This document shows, piece by piece, positions 62,977-64,000 of a DNA stretch of 64,000 nucleotides. Each line of letters opens with the position of its first letter. Within the stretch, counting starts at the first letter, position 1. The stretch covers positions 434,001-498,000 of the forward strand of contig NADL03000496.1 of NCBI GenBank assembly GCA_002205965.3. The letters run 5' to 3'. A program made the position numbers and the translations under genes. The DNA comes from Kappaphycus alvarezii (taxonomy: Eukaryota; Rhodophyta; Florideophyceae; Gigartinales; Solieriaceae). Below the pieces are notes generated by a model. That model was given only the letters and a program-made list of their open reading frames with translations, did no database searches and was not told the origin of the DNA.

Positions 62977-63368
62977 TGAGGGTGAGAAGGAAACTCGCAA
63001 AAGTGGAACGCTTTATTAAAAAGGTGGTGCGGGAGGTGCCTCTGGCCGAAGACGTCGAGGAGGTGCAGTTCGTGAGAGAAATTCGGGGCAAGAGGAAGGG
63101 GTGGGACTACAGCAGTCTAGTGGTCGACGAATGGGACAAAAAGTATCAGGGACCGCAAGAGGAACAGGAAGCGCAAAAGGAACCAGAGAAAAAGAAGGCA
63201 CGTAGTTCTCAGGAACATTCAGAAGCTGCTTCATTGGGAAACCCGGATGCGCAATCGCAAGCAGTCAACCCGGCAAGCAGCTCGGACCAAGTACCGCAGA
63301 CGTCCAAGCTGGCCTGTAAGGCGGATGCGGGTTTGGAGTCGAAGGGGAGGTCGGGGAATACTGCCTGA
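62973..63368 (+). CDS. Hypothetical basic/acidic ORF, 3' region of outer gypsy element
   Basis: 131 codons beginning MMRVRRKLAKVERFIKKVVR, with a basic helix, then GWDYSSLVVDEWDKKYQ, a Glu/Lys-rich segment ending PEKKKARSS (possible nuclear signal) and a Ser/Ala tail. Overlaps the preceding ORF by 4 bases. Ends 133 bp before the 3' LTR. Could be the end of a longer, frameshifted accessory protein. Confidence 0.4.
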   Translation: MMRVRRKLAKVERFIKKVVREVPLAEDVEEVQFVREIRGKRKGWDYSSLVVDEWDKKYQGPQEEQEAQKEPEKKKARSSQEHSEAASLGNPDAQSQAVNPASSSDQVPQTSKLACKADAGLESKGRSGNTA

Positions 63369-63501
63369 GTCGATGCCTCATGTGATTGAATTTGTCTCGT
63401 GATTTTTTTTTCGATTTTTTGATTTGAATTTGTGTGTGTTTCAAGTTGATATTTTATTTTTCGGGTGATGTACTGTACGCGAGGAGTGCACAAGGTACGA
63501 A

Positions 63502-63799
63502 TGTAACGGCTCAATTAGTACGTGGCATGTGCACGCGTATTGTCAGTCTAGTACAGTGGCAGTTGCATTATGGACTACTGCATTAATGCATTCGGGTCAA
63601 ATGCAACTACGGCATTCGATTCAATTACTGCATTTGATTCATTTTAGTGCACAGTTCGGTAGTATATTAGTGACTTTACAGCACCTCGCTAGTCTATATA
63701 AAGTGCCCCTGGCCTGGTCTCCAGGCCCAGAGAGGCATCAGTGTTCGTGTGACAAGCAACCTGATCCGTGCTTTACAGTCTTCGCAGTAAGCTGTAACA
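63502..63799 (+). repeat. 3' LTR of outer gypsy element
   Basis: 298 bp, differing from the 5' LTR by one visible substitution. Followed by GTAC (63800-63803). Confidence 0.92.
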
Positions 63800-63803
63800 G
63801 TAC

Positions 63804-64000
63804 GGTACAATACTGTGCTGTACGAGTTTTATTTACATTTTTAGACTACAACGCTAAAATTCATTTGTTTTCTAGGAGCCGCCGGCCGCCCTTTGGCCAC
63901 ATGCATTTTCGGCGCTTGCCTATCTATGTAGACGAAGCGTCGGATGCGAGAAACTAAACCGACAACACAACGACCGAAAACAACATGGTACTCTTGTGGA
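63804..64000. other. Right flank; ends in a primer-binding-site-like sequence
   Basis: No gene. The last 15 bases TGGTACTCTTGTGGA equal the primer-binding site of gypsy copy B, preceded by AACAACA. This suggests the 3' edge of another plus-strand LTR at about 63985, with its internal region beyond the window. Confidence 0.4.

Larger units (their letters stand above)
61418..63501. other. Extra internal DNA of outer gypsy element, right of copy B
   Basis: Continuation of 52768-53943. Holds a minus-strand ORF (61424-62200), duplicated blocks GGCGGCGCTCCGTA (61988 and 62499 onward), an 80-bp tandem duplication (62595-62734) and two overlapping plus ORFs (62746-63368). Confidence 0.5.
47361..63799 (+). 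mobile_element. Ty3/gypsy retrotransposon of a second family, interrupted by gypsy copy B
   Basis: The 298-bp LTRs (47361-47658, 63502-63799) begin TGTAACGG and end GCTGTAACA. I found one base difference between them (47523 C versus T), so the insertion is recent. Plus-strand gag, protease, RT, RNase H, integrase and a chromo-like tail occupy 48024-52767. About 3.3 kb of further internal DNA lies before the 3' LTR, interrupted at 53943 by copy B. Without copy B and its duplication the element is about 8.97 kb. Coding frames carry several indels. Confidence 0.88.

Overview
This 64-kb window is eukaryotic and dominated by transposable elements. There are no bacterial operons, Shine-Dalgarno sites, CRISPR arrays or recognisable tRNA/rRNA genes. 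The mix of Ty3/gypsy and Ty1/copia LTR elements, a DIRS-type tyrosine-recombinase retroelement, LINE, pogo, Tc1/mariner and PIF/Harbinger-like DNA transposons, together with a possible 60-nt intron, a fungal-looking C2H2 factor and a TFIIIC subunit remnant, suggests a repeat-rich fungus, perhaps an early-diverging (zoosporic) one. The organism assignment is inference.

Layout. 1-3060: a copia RNase H tail, an interrupted gypsy solo LTR (1471-2825) and a repeat that reappears inverted at about 28200. 4174-6480(-): decayed pogo-like transposase. 7078-11400(-): decayed copia element. 12140-13093(+): broken ORF with a cysteine/histidine finger. 13164-16975(+): copia element with dead protease and integrase residues. 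17014-17256(-): copia gag start. 19000-20576 and 28053-28195(+): one LINE split by gypsy copy A (20577-28047, 5-bp TSD GCTTC). 28446-32868: gene-poor, AT-rich. 33032-37532(-): DIRS-type element with three open frames (gag, RT-RNase H, tyrosine recombinase) between 242-bp direct repeats. 38045-39945: broken Harbinger-like transposase facing a Myb/SANT-like frame. 41021-42442(+): C2H2 zinc-finger gene. 42944-44699(-): TFIIIC subunit-5-like gene or pseudogene. 45280-46746: complete-length Tc1/mariner-like element with about 150-bp TIRs and TA duplications. 47361-63799: a second gypsy family (298-bp LTRs, TSD GTAC), itself interrupted by gypsy copy B (53944-61412, TSD ATGGC).

Most interesting: gypsy copies A and B share a coding plan I do not recognise. 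Downstream of integrase they carry a roughly 350-residue extension made of two homologous domains exactly 200 residues apart, joined by a basic SR-rich linker. Between gag and protease they carry two successive in-phase -1 slippery heptamers (A_AAT_TTA, then A_AAA_AAA), conserved in both copies. Most other frame breaks in these elements are single-base indels that differ between copies, so some of the apparent decay may be consensus error.

The elements work as nested selfish units. Only the C2H2 gene and the TFIIIC5-like locus look like host genes.
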